A program made the translations under genes and the position numbers. From positions 12,055,675 through 12,119,674 of the forward strand of contig JAUPFP010000003.1 of assembly GCA_036925085.1 (NCBI GenBank): a stretch of 64,000 bases of DNA, given 5' to 3'. The stretch's first letter is position 1. Each line of letters begins with the position of its first letter. The notes below the pieces were generated by a model that saw nothing but the letters and a program-made list of their open reading frames with translations, had not been told where the DNA came from and did no database searches. This document shows positions 63,983-64,000 of this stretch, one piece after another. The DNA comes from Brachycybe producta. Lineage: Eukaryota > Arthropoda > Diplopoda > Playtdesmida > Andrognathidae.

Positions 63983-64000
63983 GTGACTGCCGCATAATTC

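Overview
This is eukaryotic, almost certainly invertebrate animal, genomic DNA. It has GT-AG introns, dispersed CR1-type LINEs, hAT, Tc1/mariner, Helitron-like and MITE elements, and Ty3/gypsy LTR elements. I saw no bacterial-type gene and no CRISPR array. A TTAGG-related minisatellite and sniffer/C-factor-like short-chain dehydrogenases (SDR) would suit an arthropod, but the window does not fix the phylum.

Only two host genes can be rebuilt with confidence. They are tandem, same-strand (minus) SDR paralogues at 10977-17500 (255 aa) and 26997-30752 (256 aa). Each has five coding exons with the same intron positions and phases, and each keeps the cofactor glycine motif, the NNAA motif and a Ser/Tyr-x3-Lys triad. 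Their introns and the spacer between them are packed with repeats.

Layout: 1-5500 is repeat-rich, with a solo LTR (4-bp duplication ATAG), three Helitron-like copies that carry a nested hairpin MITE, and a gypsy integrase scrap. 5876-10107 is a dead CR1 LINE (minus) with an esterase-type ORF1, interrupted by a solo LTR. 10977-17500 is SDR gene 1, with a 195-bp higher-order satellite in its first intron. 18701-21028 is a decayed gypsy RNase H/integrase piece with C2H2 fingers at its end, followed by a hAT transposase pseudogene to 23680. 24966-32884 holds SDR gene 2, several foldback elements and a family of short hairpin MITEs.

33614-57595 is the most striking part. Two full-length LTR elements with nearly identical LTRs and leaders lie in divergent orientation. 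The left one (33614-43679, minus, duplication TACT) has an intact protease-RT-RNase H-integrase ORF but has lost capsid and nucleocapsid. The right one (47342-57595, plus, duplication CAAC) has intact Gag with protease but no RT or integrase. Both carry a third ORF that shares a conserved C-terminal domain I do not recognise. The coding parts are clearly diverged while the cis-acting ends are almost the same, so the two look like the halves of a two-component, mutually dependent retrotransposon. Between them lie inverted Tc1 3' halves and a composite hAT insertion with an 8-bp duplication.

57596-64000 is again intergenic: a long perfect hairpin, a tandem repeat, another solo LTR of the same family, MITEs, Helitron-like ends, a CR1 tail and an alternating purine-pyrimidine tract at the right edge.
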